A stretch of DNA of 48,015 bases from Planctomycetota bacterium (GTDB lineage Bacteria > Planctomycetota > UBA1135 > GCA-002748355). Position 1 is the first letter of the stretch. Every line of letters begins with the position of its first letter. A model generated the notes under the pieces. That model saw only the letters and a program-made list of their open reading frames with translations, was not told the DNA's origin and searched no databases. Location of the stretch: positions 1-48,015 of the forward strand of contig PDSF01000053.1 of the NCBI GenBank assembly GCA_002748355.1. The letters run 5' to 3'. Below are positions 31,975-40,679 of this stretch, piece by piece. The position numbers were made by a program, and so were the translations under genes.

Positions 31975-33057
31975 ATGGTCCAGCGCATCGATAAGGATCA
32001 CACCCGTTTCCGAGATATCGTTCGGGAGCGCATCAAGTTGAACCTACGGCAGTTTGTCGGCTCTGGCGAGATGATCGGCAAACAGGGGGGAAAATACGTT
32101 TCGGTGCCCCTACCACATATTCAGTTACCGTGCTTTTGCTTCGGTCAGAATGAGAAGGGCGGGGTCGGCCAGGGCGAGGGGAAAGAAGGCGCCGCTGTCG
32201 AAGTTCAGGAAGGCGATCACGAGGGCCTGGGCGCATTGGATGTCGAGGTGGAAGTCGAGGAGCTGGCGCAGATTCTCGGTGAGGAGCTTGAGTTGCCGAA
32301 CATCATGCCCAAGGGCAATAAACGCTCCGATACGACTGGCGCCCGTATGGCTCGGGTCAGCATGGTTGCTCCAGAGAGTTTACGGAACTTCAAGTACACG
32401 TTTCGCGAGGTGTTCAAAGGTCAGATTTCAGCTGGGATTTATAATCCCGACGATCTCGTCATTCGTCAGGTCCCAACAGACAAGCGTTCCAAGTCGTGCA
32501 AGCCGAGCGTCCTGCCTCAGGCCAATGCTGTCATCATCTACATGATGGACGTATCCGGCTCTATGGGGCAGGAACAGAAGGATATGGTGCGCATCGAGTC
32601 CTTCTGGATCGATGCTTGGCTTCGCAGTCAATACAAGAACCTCGAGGTGCAGTACATCGTCCATGATGCGGTTGCGCACTTGGTGGATCAGCACACCTTC
32701 TTTCATCTGCGCGAATATGGTGGGACGAAGATATCGAGCGCCTATGAGCTGCTTGTGCAGTTGATGGAGAAGCGCTACCCAGCGCAGGAATGGAATATCT
32801 ACCCTTTCCACTTCAGCGATGGCGATAACTGGTCATCGAGCGACACCGAGCACTGTATTGGTTTGCTCAAAGAGCGCGTCCTCCCCTTCGTAAATCAGTT
32901 CGGCTACGGACAGGTCAAATCAGCGTACGGTAGTGGTCAGTTCAAGAAGGACCTAGATCACGTGTTTCACGACGATGCTCGGATAGTGACTTCGAACATT
33001 TTCGATCGAAAATCGATTCCGGACTCGGTCAAGGAGTTCCTGGGGCGGGGCAAGTAG
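31975..33057 (+). CDS. yeaH: YeaH/DUF444 family protein
   Basis: A 360-residue member of the YeaH (DUF444, UPF0229) family, which is co-expressed with PrkA and SpoVR in stress and stationary phase; biochemical role unknown. ATG 31975 follows an AGGGAG site; an earlier TTG at 31945 is less likely. The N-terminal block is FRDIVRERIKLNLRQFV. A Gly/Glu-rich linker follows near residues 60-75. The C-terminal half is a von Willebrand A fold whose metal site is intact (IYMMDVSGSMG, DxSxS), with VQYIVHDAVAHLVDQHTFF and EYGGTKISSAYELL. It lies 17 bp before spoVR. Confidence 0.93.
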   Translation: MVQRIDKDHTRFRDIVRERIKLNLRQFVGSGEMIGKQGGKYVSVPLPHIQLPCFCFGQNEKGGVGQGEGKEGAAVEVQEGDHEGLGALDVEVEVEELAQILGEELELPNIMPKGNKRSDTTGARMARVSMVAPESLRNFKYTFREVFKGQISAGIYNPDDLVIRQVPTDKRSKSCKPSVLPQANAVIIYMMDVSGSMGQEQKDMVRIESFWIDAWLRSQYKNLEVQYIVHDAVAHLVDQHTFFHLREYGGTKISSAYELLVQLMEKRYPAQEWNIYPFHFSDGDNWSSSDTEHCIGLLKERVLPFVNQFGYGQVKSAYGSGQFKKDLDHVFHDDARIVTSNIFDRKSIPDSVKEFLGRGK

Positions 33058-33074
33058 GCTGCGAGCTAAGCATC

Positions 33075-34514
33075 ATGGGGGACCTCACACCGGAACTCGC
33101 CCGCTACCACGAGGAGATACGCGAACTAGCGAAGGGCTATGGCCTCGACTTCTATGAGACCATTTTCGAACTCGTCGATAGCGACGAACTCAACATGATT
33201 GCTAGCTACGGAGGGTTTCCCAGGCGCTACCCGCATTGGCGCTTCGGCATGGAATACGATCAGCTCAGTAAGAGCTACCAGCATGGGCTATCCAAGATCT
33301 ACGAACTCGTCATCAACAACGACCCGTGCTACGCGTACTTGATGAGATCCAATAGTTTGCTGGAGCAGAAGCTGGTGATGGCGCACGTGTACGGGCACTG
33401 CGACTTCTTCAAGAATAACTACTGGTTCAGCAAGACTGACCGGAAAATGATGGACACGATGGCGAACCATGGCACGCGGATTCGTGCCTACATGGATCGT
33501 TACGGTGTGGCTGTCGTCGAGGACTTTATCGATAGGGTGAATTCGCTGGAGAACCTCATCGATCCGTGCAGCGAATTGGTCGAGGGCAGCGTTCAGGCTG
33601 AGGTCGACTCGGATGATGCGGAGCTTCCTCTTGCGCCTCGGGCCGATCGTGATGTGTTGCGCTTCTTGATGCGCTTTGCTCCGCTGGAGCCTTGGCAGCA
33701 AGACGTGCTCGCAATGCTGCGCGACGAAGCCTACTACTTCGTTCCGCAGAGGATGACCACGGTCATGAACGAGGGCTGGGCCGTCTATTGGCATTCGACG
33801 ATGATGTGCAAGCACATCCTGCGCCCCGAAGAGCTGATCACCTATTGTGGCCATCATTCTGGGGCGCTGGCGACGGTGCCGGGGCAAATCAATCCCTACA
33901 AGCTCGGGGTCGAACTCATGCGCCATATTGAGCGGCGCTGGGATAAGGGCCAGTACGGGCGCGAGTGGGCCAGCATTGAGGATGCACAAGAGCGCCGCAA
34001 CTATGACAACGCTGCGGGTAAGGGGCGCGAAAAGATCTTTGAGCTGCGCAGGGACCATAATGATGTGAGCTTCGTCGAGCAGTTTTTCGACGAGGACTTT
34101 GCACGTGATCAGAAGTATTACGTCTACGGTCGTGATTCACGCAGCGGCGAGTACGTGATCGTGGATCGAGATTACCGCAAGGTAAAACAGCAGCTGCTTT
34201 GGGGGTTGACGAACTTCGGCCAGCCTCGCATATCGGTAATTGATGCAAACTACGCCAATCGGGGCGAGCTTTATCTCTACCACGAATGGCGCGGTCTCGA
34301 CTTGCAGTTCCAGTTGGCGAGTGAGACGCTCAAGAATCTGCATGCGCTGTGGCAGCGCCCGGTGCATCTCGAAACACGGGAAGAGGGGGAGGGACGACTC
34401 TTGTCTTTTGATGGTGAGGAACTGCGGTTCCTAAGGCTGAGGCCTTCGGAGGAGGCCTTTGCTGTCGGTCAGCTCCCGCCCGATGGTGACGAGAATCTTG
34501 AGGTTACTCCGTGA
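33075..34514 (+). CDS. spoVR: SpoVR family protein
   Basis: A 479-residue member of the SpoVR/YcgB family, a partner of PrkA and YeaH. It is needed for spore cortex formation in Bacillus and for stationary-phase phenotypes in enterobacteria; the molecular activity is not established. Family blocks are LAKGYGLDFYETIFELVD, YGGFPRRYPHWRFGMEYDQL, VMAHVYGHCDFFKNNYWFS, and MTTVMNEGWAVYWHSTMMC, whose HVYGH and NEGW patterns resemble a metallopeptidase-like site. PGQINPYKLGVELM and the C-terminal LYLYHEWRGLDLQ complete it. Its stop overlaps the rhomboid start. Confidence 0.95.
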   Translation: MGDLTPELARYHEEIRELAKGYGLDFYETIFELVDSDELNMIASYGGFPRRYPHWRFGMEYDQLSKSYQHGLSKIYELVINNDPCYAYLMRSNSLLEQKLVMAHVYGHCDFFKNNYWFSKTDRKMMDTMANHGTRIRAYMDRYGVAVVEDFIDRVNSLENLIDPCSELVEGSVQAEVDSDDAELPLAPRADRDVLRFLMRFAPLEPWQQDVLAMLRDEAYYFVPQRMTTVMNEGWAVYWHSTMMCKHILRPEELITYCGHHSGALATVPGQINPYKLGVELMRHIERRWDKGQYGREWASIEDAQERRNYDNAAGKGREKIFELRRDHNDVSFVEQFFDEDFARDQKYYVYGRDSRSGEYVIVDRDYRKVKQQLLWGLTNFGQPRISVIDANYANRGELYLYHEWRGLDLQFQLASETLKNLHALWQRPVHLETREEGEGRLLSFDGEELRFLRLRPSEEAFAVGQLPPDGDENLEVTP

Positions 34515-35248
34515 TTCCCATCAAGGACGATGCGCCGCGTGCGCGCTTTCCCTACTGGGTCCTGCTGCTCATCGCTGTCAACCTTTGGGTCTTCGGCTGG
34601 CAGCTGGGACTGGATGCCGCAGAGCGGCAGGCTTTTGCCTTTCGCTACGGGCTGGTCCCAAGTTCCGTCGTTCCCCGCTGGGAGCAACTGCTGCAGGATC
34701 CTGGGTTGCTCTTTGGCTTCGATATGCTGCGTTTTGCGGTGGTTCCGCTCGTGTCCAGCGCCTTTTTGCATGCTGGCCCCCTGCACCTCCTCGGCAACTT
34801 GCTCTTCCTTTGGGTCTTTGGAGACAATGTCGAGTCGAGGTTCGGCTACAAGCGCTTCCCTATTTTTTATCTGCTCTGCGCTATGGGGGCAGGGGTGGTA
34901 CACGCCGGTATGCAGCCTGATTCGGGGGTGCCGATGGTGGGGGCGAGCGGCGCGATTTCGGGCTGTTTGGGCGCTTATCTGGTTCTGCACCCAAGAGCGC
35001 AGGTGAAGTTACTGTTGCCCTTTCTGATTATCGTTTTTGTCGATATCCGCGCCTGGGTGATGCTCCCGATCTGGTTCGCGATTCAGCTACCGTGGGTGCA
35101 GCATGCTCTTGGCTTTCTTGAGGTCCAAGGGGTGGCCTACTGGGCGCATATCGGCGGCTTCTTGCTCGGTATCGCGCTGCTGCCGCTACTGCTGATCTTT
35201 AACCCCGACCCGTTGAAGGCGAAGGAGCGCGCCCGGCGCCAGCGCTGA
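34511..35248 (+). CDS. Rhomboid-family intramembrane serine protease
   Basis: A 245-residue polytopic protease starting at GTG 34511 (GTGA overlap with spoVR). The N-terminus IPIKDDAPRARFPYW is typical of bacterial rhomboids. The first loop has FLHAGPLHLLGNLLFLWVFG. The catalytic serine is S146 in VGASGAISG, and the partner histidine is H213 in YWAHIGGFLLG, so the dyad is complete. Six membrane helices are visible. The operon position suggests a link with the YeaH/SpoVR stress system, but rhomboids of this type are also common alone; the substrate is unknown. Confidence 0.9.
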   Translation: MIPIKDDAPRARFPYWVLLLIAVNLWVFGWQLGLDAAERQAFAFRYGLVPSSVVPRWEQLLQDPGLLFGFDMLRFAVVPLVSSAFLHAGPLHLLGNLLFLWVFGDNVESRFGYKRFPIFYLLCAMGAGVVHAGMQPDSGVPMVGASGAISGCLGAYLVLHPRAQVKLLLPFLIIVFVDIRAWVMLPIWFAIQLPWVQHALGFLEVQGVAYWAHIGGFLLGIALLPLLLIFNPDPLKAKERARRQR

Positions 35249-35267
35249 GGGGCCGGAAGAGGATGCT

Positions 35268-35301
35268 CTGCAGGCCGCGGATCAAGCTGGGCGGCCTGCA
35301 G
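35268..35301. terminator. Bidirectional hairpin after rhomboid
   Basis: A perfect 11-bp inverted repeat (35268-35278 with 35291-35301) with a 12-nt loop sits between the rhomboid and the convergent repeat-protein gene. Confidence 0.75.
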
Positions 35302-35314
35302 GGGCAATCGGGGG

Positions 35315-37819
35315 CTACTGGCTCTTCGGTTTGCGTGGGTCACGGAAACGCTGGCCGACTTCGAGGCCTTCGATCTTGCTGTCCACGGTCTCGAACATGC
35401 TTTGGCCTGAGTCTTCACGGTGCAGCAGGGTCGCGCCTGCCACTCCCTGCAACGCCGCGCGGACAGCAGCGGTAAGCGGCTCGTCGTCGGGCAAAGGCGG
35501 GGCGTCGTTGCCGTCATGGTCGAGGAAGGTGACGAGCACCCGGGCTGCTTCGAGATCCTCGCGCATGGCGCTGATTTGCTGGACTGAGATCTCGATCTCC
35601 TCTGGCTCGTCGGTCCATTCAATGCCGATCAGGCGCATCGGCACTTCGGCAGTATCACGGCGGCCGAGGATTTCGATCGGGCGCCGGACGATCTTGGGAT
35701 GGACTTGTGCTGGACGTGCTTCTTCGTCGGCGGCGACGCGGAGAACGGCAGGCCCCTTGGCCTTGAGCGCGTCGATGGCGTGGGCGAGGGGGCCTTCGAA
35801 GGGCTTGCTGGCGCCGGGCCAGAGCAGAAGCAGGCGCTTCTCCTCCGGGGCGGTGAGAGAGGCCAAGCGTTCGGGCAGCTCGCGATCGATCTGTCGAAGC
35901 AGCATCTCGTCATCGGTCGTTGGATGGGCACGCAGCACGAGATCATCGTTCTCCTCGCTCAGTTCATCGAAAAGGGGAGGATACACCTGGGTGGATTGCT
36001 CATCGCCCAATAGCACCCGCGCCGCACCGTTGTCGATCGCGTATTTGAGGAGTTCCGGCGAAGGGTCGACGCCAGTGATATGAACCGTTCCGTCGAGGGG
36101 GAGCACGAGTTCGCCTAGCTCACGGTCGAGGCCGGCTTCGATTTGTGCTTCGTTGCGGCCCGCTGGGTCGAGGGATACGCGGATCGTGCCCTCGTCGACA
36201 TGGTTTGAGTGGAGCAGGGGCGGTAGCAGCACGTCGGTGAAGCCCTCGGCACGAAGCTCGAGGCGGGTGGCGCCGTGCTGCTGCGCTCCCGCGATCAGGG
36301 TGCGCTTCATCGTACGCGAGAAGGGGCCGTTGCCCTTGGCTTCGCAGCGGAGGCACTTCCCCTGCAGCTGGCTGGCGTGCGACTCGAGGCGGAGAGCCAG
36401 CGCAGTGGCGATAGCCTTCGGAGGTCCTGCTTCGGTGTCGATTTCGACGAGGCAGTCGTCACCCTGGGCATCGATTTGCACCGGGGTCGGATACACCGGA
36501 ATGATGGTCTCTCCGGAGCGGAAGGCGACGCTTTTGGGGCCCAGGGGCAGCATCGCTTGCTCCACGCAGCTCTTCTCTAGAGCTTCGTTGAGTTCTGTGC
36601 CCTCGGGCCACTCCACGACGACCCGGTGTTCGTGCACAACCTTGCTTAAGAGAGGAATCTCTCGTTGGAAGGCCTCGATGCTTGCTGCCTCATCGCGACC
36701 GGAGGGCACGATGCCGATCTTGGTGCGGTCTTCCTTGCTGACCGAGCGCAGGAGACGGGGCAGGACCAGCACCGGGTTTCCCTCCGCGCCTTCGACCTCT
36801 AGGCGGGCCGGCTTCAGTGCCGCGATCTTCTTGACCAGAGCCTGGGCGTCGTCGTCCTCCACAGCACGAAGTCGAAGCTTGCGGCCGGTGAGCTGCTCGG
36901 CCTTTGCGGCGGCCGACCAGTCCCACGCCGCCTCCAGCTGCGCCGTGTCCTTGGGCTTCCCCAGTGAGATCAGTAGGTCGAAGTCCTCATCGCTGGCTTC
37001 GCGGAGCTGCAGCACTTCATCGAGTTCACGGTCGAAGAGCAGTTTCGGGTCCGCGCCTGGATCGGCTGCGGCTGAGAGGCGGATTGCGCCAGCGCCTTGC
37101 AGCGTTTCCTGGATCGACTGGATCAGGTCGTCACTGAGGCGGTAGCTGCCCTCGTAGCCCAGCTCGAAGCTCTTACCGGAGGCTTCGTCTCCGATCTTCG
37201 CGATCTCTTGCGCCAGAACGATGCGTAGCTCTGCGGGGTTGAGATCGCCGCCGCGGACGATGACGCGGCGCGTATCACCCTCTTCCGAAACGCTAAGCTC
37301 AGCGCTCGGCATTTCGTTTTCGATAACGGTCTCGTCGTCGTAGCCACGTTGCACCGCGAGCAAGAGCGGGCGTAATGGCGCAAAGGCCTCCCCGATCGGC
37401 TCCTTGGCCTTACTCGGGATCATTGCTTCCCCCCCGAAGCGTAGGAGGACCCGGCGGAGCCGAACATCTTCTGCGTGGGAGATAAGGGCGCGGGTGAGCG
37501 ATCGATGGACGGCTGCCGGGATCTCCGCGCGTTCCATGTTGGGAACGGCGGCCTCGATGCAGATGTCGTATTTGTCTCGCTCTTCGTCGCTGGCTAACTC
37601 GCCGATACCGATCTCGATGCCAGAGTCGTCCTCTTCGAGCTCCTCAAGGCCGCCCAGATCCGGCAGTTCTTCCAGGTCTTCATCGGCGCCGAGCTCGGGG
37701 AGTTCTTCGATCTCCTCCAGTGCTTCGAGTTCTTCGACAGCTTCGAGCTCTTCGATGGCTTCGAGGTCTACGGCAGGCTGCTTGCGGGATGTACGGCGGC
37801 GGCGGCGAGATGGAGTCAT
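35315..37819 (-). CDS. Large acidic protein built of about eight diverged alpha/beta repeats
   Basis: From ATG 37819 the product has 834 residues; a longer frame to 38017 lacks support. The first 15 residues are very basic (SRRRRRTSRK), and about residues 18-70 are an acidic low-complexity run (EELEAVEELEALEEIEELPE). The rest, 730 residues, seems to be tandem modules of about 80-95 residues. Each has a strand, a helix, then a strand of form G-A-x-x-L plus an acidic turn and a hydrophobic P motif: PARLEVEGAEGNPVLVLPRL, ATRLELRAEGFTDVLLPPLL, AARVLLGDEQSTQVYPPLF and AVLRVAADEEARPAQVHPKI. There is no signal peptide, membrane segment or known catalytic motif. I do not recognise the family. A scaffold or binding role is inferred only from architecture. 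Confidence 0.75.
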   Translation of the reverse strand: MTPSRRRRRTSRKQPAVDLEAIEELEAVEELEALEEIEELPELGADEDLEELPDLGGLEELEEDDSGIEIGIGELASDEERDKYDICIEAAVPNMERAEIPAAVHRSLTRALISHAEDVRLRRVLLRFGGEAMIPSKAKEPIGEAFAPLRPLLLAVQRGYDDETVIENEMPSAELSVSEEGDTRRVIVRGGDLNPAELRIVLAQEIAKIGDEASGKSFELGYEGSYRLSDDLIQSIQETLQGAGAIRLSAAADPGADPKLLFDRELDEVLQLREASDEDFDLLISLGKPKDTAQLEAAWDWSAAAKAEQLTGRKLRLRAVEDDDAQALVKKIAALKPARLEVEGAEGNPVLVLPRLLRSVSKEDRTKIGIVPSGRDEAASIEAFQREIPLLSKVVHEHRVVVEWPEGTELNEALEKSCVEQAMLPLGPKSVAFRSGETIIPVYPTPVQIDAQGDDCLVEIDTEAGPPKAIATALALRLESHASQLQGKCLRCEAKGNGPFSRTMKRTLIAGAQQHGATRLELRAEGFTDVLLPPLLHSNHVDEGTIRVSLDPAGRNEAQIEAGLDRELGELVLPLDGTVHITGVDPSPELLKYAIDNGAARVLLGDEQSTQVYPPLFDELSEENDDLVLRAHPTTDDEMLLRQIDRELPERLASLTAPEEKRLLLLWPGASKPFEGPLAHAIDALKAKGPAVLRVAADEEARPAQVHPKIVRRPIEILGRRDTAEVPMRLIGIEWTDEPEEIEISVQQISAMREDLEAARVLVTFLDHDGNDAPPLPDDEPLTAAVRAALQGVAGATLLHREDSGQSMFETVDSKIEGLEVGQRFRDPRKPKSQ

Positions 37820-38044
37820 CGGAGGCTTCGCGTTGTGTAGAGAAGGGTGAAAATCGAAGCGGGGTGAGGCAAACGCTGCTCCCTGCTGCTGAGGGGCTGG
37901 CAGCGGGCTAAAAGCCTCGCGGCAGCTCGCCTTTGTCGCAAGCGGGATCGTGGCCGCTTTGCTGCTTGTCGCGGGCTGAGGGGGGGCGGAGCCGGACTTG
38001 TCCCACTCGCGCGGCACTTGTCCGCGCCTAGCAGCCCTTGGCCC

Positions 38045-39541
38045 TCAGGCAGAGCCGATCTCTACCTGGGGCTTGTTCTTGCGCAGAGTGCCCCATAGCA
38101 GGGCCACGAGTTCACGATCGAGGCGGGAGATAGCGATGCTGTAGGTCAGGCCTTGTCCCAGGATGACCAAAAGCCTGGTGAGCACAGTGACCTTGGGGAG
38201 GCTGGCGACGGCAAACTCTCCGAGCAGTAGCGCCAGGGCACCGGCGAGAACGGCGGGTCCGACGAGATCTGTGATGCGGGTGTCGGTCTTGCGGACTGTC
38301 CAGCGCAGGACGAAGGGCAGAGGCAGGCACCAGGCGATCAGAGCGGCCCAGGCCATTCCGAGCGCGCCGAAGGACTGGGTCAGGCTTATGCCAAAAACCA
38401 GCAGGGCGCCGAGGCTGACGATACTGGTCTTGAGAAGTAAGTCGGCTCGGCCGTGCACGGTTGCGACATCGTGCCAGTGGATGAAGCCTGCACGCACGAC
38501 GACGAGGAGAATGAGCACAGGTAGCGGTTGCGCTGCCGATTCCCAACCCGGTCCGAGCACTGCTGCGGTAATGAACTCTGCATGTGGCACTCCCAGGAAG
38601 ATGCCCGGCATCAATACCAAAAAGGAGAAGCGGGTCGTCATTCCGAACACGCGACCTTGCCGCTGGGTCCGATCTTGATGACCAAGCACCGCCAAGTTCG
38701 CTCGCCCCAGCTGTTCGATGATCTGTTCGGCTGCGTGTGGCAGCAGATAAGCGTATTTAAAAGCACCGGCCGCGGCTAAGCCGGCGCCGGTGCCAACCAG
38801 AACCTCCGGGAGATTTCTTGCGGCGGTGCTGACAAGCATTGTTGCCAGCATGGTCGAGCCAAAGTGATACACCGAGCGTAGAGCGTTTCGATCGAGTGGC
38901 GCCTTCCACACCGGGCCCAGTGCTGCCGACCAAACGATAAGCAGGCGCACGGTGAATCCGGCGTAAATACCGTGGACGAGGGCCCAGGGGCCATTGCCTT
39001 GCGCGGCGCTGATGATGGCGACGCCGGCCTGAGTGAATAGGGAGAGTACTTCGGCGATGGCCGTCAGCTTGAAGCGTAAACGCGACTCGACCCAGGCCAC
39101 CGCCGGGAGAGTTATCGATTCGAGTAGCGGCAGGCCTGCGAGGCTGGTGAGCAGGATCGACACCATGTGCCGGTCTTGATGGGTGCCTGGGATCCAGGCT
39201 GCGCTGCTGCGTACCGCCAGGTCGGCGCCGAAGATCATCGCCAGGCCGATCAGGGTGGAGAGGCCGCCCTGGACCAGGACGTAGGCCTTGGTCTTGGCGG
39301 TAGCCAGTTGCGGGTCACGAAGGATGTCGCGACGCGCGGCGAAGTTGGAGAACTTGGCGAGAATCACCACGAGGCCGAGGGCGACGGCGAAGCCACCGAT
39401 TTCGGGCCGCAGCAGTAAACGCGCCATCACCAGCATCGAAACCAGATTGGCGACCTTGGCCAGGAGCGCGGCGAGCACCAGGGCGGATGCTCCCTGAATG
39501 GCACGTTCGCGGGTCAGCTCAAGCTCGGGGGGCCTGGTCAT
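38045..39541 (-). CDS. Oligosaccharide flippase (Wzx-like, MOP superfamily)
   Basis: A 498-residue protein with 12-14 membrane segments. It begins RAIQGASALVLAALLAKVANLVSM, typical of polysaccharide-transport (PST/MATE-like) proteins, and has GGFAVALGLVVILAKFSNFA in helix 2. A family feature is FKYAYLLPHAAEQIIEQLGRA in the middle cytoplasmic loop. Such proteins move lipid-linked sugars across the inner membrane. The following GT2 and HAD genes on the same strand fit a glycan export unit. The start ATG 39541 is preceded by a spacer of 66 bases after the GT2 stop. Confidence 0.87.
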   Translation of the reverse strand: MTRPPELELTRERAIQGASALVLAALLAKVANLVSMLVMARLLLRPEIGGFAVALGLVVILAKFSNFAARRDILRDPQLATAKTKAYVLVQGGLSTLIGLAMIFGADLAVRSSAAWIPGTHQDRHMVSILLTSLAGLPLLESITLPAVAWVESRLRFKLTAIAEVLSLFTQAGVAIISAAQGNGPWALVHGIYAGFTVRLLIVWSAALGPVWKAPLDRNALRSVYHFGSTMLATMLVSTAARNLPEVLVGTGAGLAAAGAFKYAYLLPHAAEQIIEQLGRANLAVLGHQDRTQRQGRVFGMTTRFSFLVLMPGIFLGVPHAEFITAAVLGPGWESAAQPLPVLILLVVVRAGFIHWHDVATVHGRADLLLKTSIVSLGALLVFGISLTQSFGALGMAWAALIAWCLPLPFVLRWTVRKTDTRITDLVGPAVLAGALALLLGEFAVASLPKVTVLTRLLVILGQGLTYSIAISRLDRELVALLWGTLRKNKPQVEIGSA

Positions 39542-39568
39542 GATGGGTAGCCCTGTGTGAATACCGAA

Positions 39569-39618
39569 TTCGGCACTCTGTCACTCTTGGGCCTATTGAG
39601 TCGGCTGCTAGGCATCTT
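39569..39618 (+). repeat. Dispersed stop-associated element, copy D
   Basis: This 50-base stretch begins TTCGGCACTCTGTCACTC and ends GGCTGCTAG plus GCATCTT. The CTA at 39608-39610 is the TAG stop of the minus-strand GT2, so the stop sits at the same place as in copy B. The middle is more diverged than in copies A and B. Confidence 0.5.
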
Positions 39619-40612
39619 GCTCCTCCTCGCCGCGGAGAAAGCGCCAAGCTGCCCAGTGCAGTTCGGCTTTGTGTTTGGCCCTATTGCTGCCGAGTCGTCC
39701 CATGGCCGAGAGAAGCAGGGCTCGGCTCAGGTGGAAGGAGCGCCATTGCCGCTCTACGAGGATGCTCCCAAGGGCGGAGGCGTGCTTGGCGAAGTATTGG
39801 CGTTTGGCGCGATACAGTTGCACGTAGTTCCTGATGGGAGCAAGCTCCATGGAACGGCCCTGTTGGTGCACGATTTCGGCTTCGGCGACGAAGAATGCGC
39901 CCAGGCCGCGGCTCGCCATCCGCCGCTGTAAATCCACTTCCTCGGAAAAGAGGAAGAAGTCCTCGTCGAAGCCCTGAACAGCGGCAAAAGCCTCCCTTCG
40001 ACAGAGCAGGCAGGAGCCCTGGAGATAGTCGACCTTTTGTGACTGGGTGGGAGCTGGGAGGAGCCTAAGCCAAGAGGAGATCACTGGGATTCGGCGGAGA
40101 ATGGCGCCGATAACGCTCGTATTCAGGAACTCTCTGGCTGGGCTGGGGAAAGGGAAGGCGCTTGCCTGCTGACGTCCGTCAACGAAGCAAGTCTTGGGGC
40201 CGCAAACGGCGATCTCTGGCCGGGTAGCGAGGGCCTTTCGCATGGCTTGAATCGCACCCGGGAGGATCTCGGTGTCCGGGTTGAGAATCAGGATTTGGGC
40301 GCTCTTGGCTCGGGCGAATAGGCGGTTTTGTGCGGCGCCGAAGCCGAGGTTTTTGTTGTGCTCGATAAGCTCGCAGTCTGGGAGCTGTTCGCGAAAACGC
40401 TCTGCGCTGCCGTCGCCGCTGGCGTTATCGGCGATCAGCACTTCCATCGGCAGTTCGCCTGCATGTCGGCGCAGTGACTCGACGCAGCGCAGGACCAGGT
40501 CCGGCGTCCGGTAGTTGACGATCAGGACGCTGATTTCGGGCTCATACGAGGGGCGAAGCTCCTCGGAGGAGAGATCCTGGCGGGGCGCGGGCACTGCCGT
40601 CAACTTGCTCAA
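39608..40612 (-). CDS. Glycosyltransferase family 2, rhamnosyltransferase-like
   Basis: A 334-residue GT-A enzyme. ISVLIVNYRTPDLVLRCVES opens the fold. EVLIADNASGDGSAERF and NLGFGAAQNRLFARA follow, and the metal site is QILILNPDTEI (D-x-D form NPDTE). LQGSCLLCRREAFAAVQGFD and FFLFSEEVDLQRRM are the acceptor blocks typical of WbbL-type transferases. The start is TTG 40612 with a weak ribosome site; ISVLIV begins 27 residues in, so the N-terminus is uncertain. It lies between the flippase and HAD genes on one strand. Confidence 0.88.
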   Translation of the reverse strand: MSKLTAVPAPRQDLSSEELRPSYEPEISVLIVNYRTPDLVLRCVESLRRHAGELPMEVLIADNASGDGSAERFREQLPDCELIEHNKNLGFGAAQNRLFARAKSAQILILNPDTEILPGAIQAMRKALATRPEIAVCGPKTCFVDGRQQASAFPFPSPAREFLNTSVIGAILRRIPVISSWLRLLPAPTQSQKVDYLQGSCLLCRREAFAAVQGFDEDFFLFSEEVDLQRRMASRGLGAFFVAEAEIVHQQGRSMELAPIRNYVQLYRAKRQYFAKHASALGSILVERQWRSFHLSRALLLSAMGRLGSNRAKHKAELHWAAWRFLRGEEEQDA

Positions 40613-40679
40613 GGGGCTTCTTTCGGCGCAGTATCCATGGTGAGCCGCTGGGCTGGGCCCTGCCCAGGCGATGTGAGAC

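Noticed and set aside
37820..38044. Further copy of the stop-associated element near 38010-38040
   Set aside because: CACTCGCGCGGC and CTAGCAGCCCTT recall the element, but the middle does not align and the stop of the flippase gene is not at the expected place.
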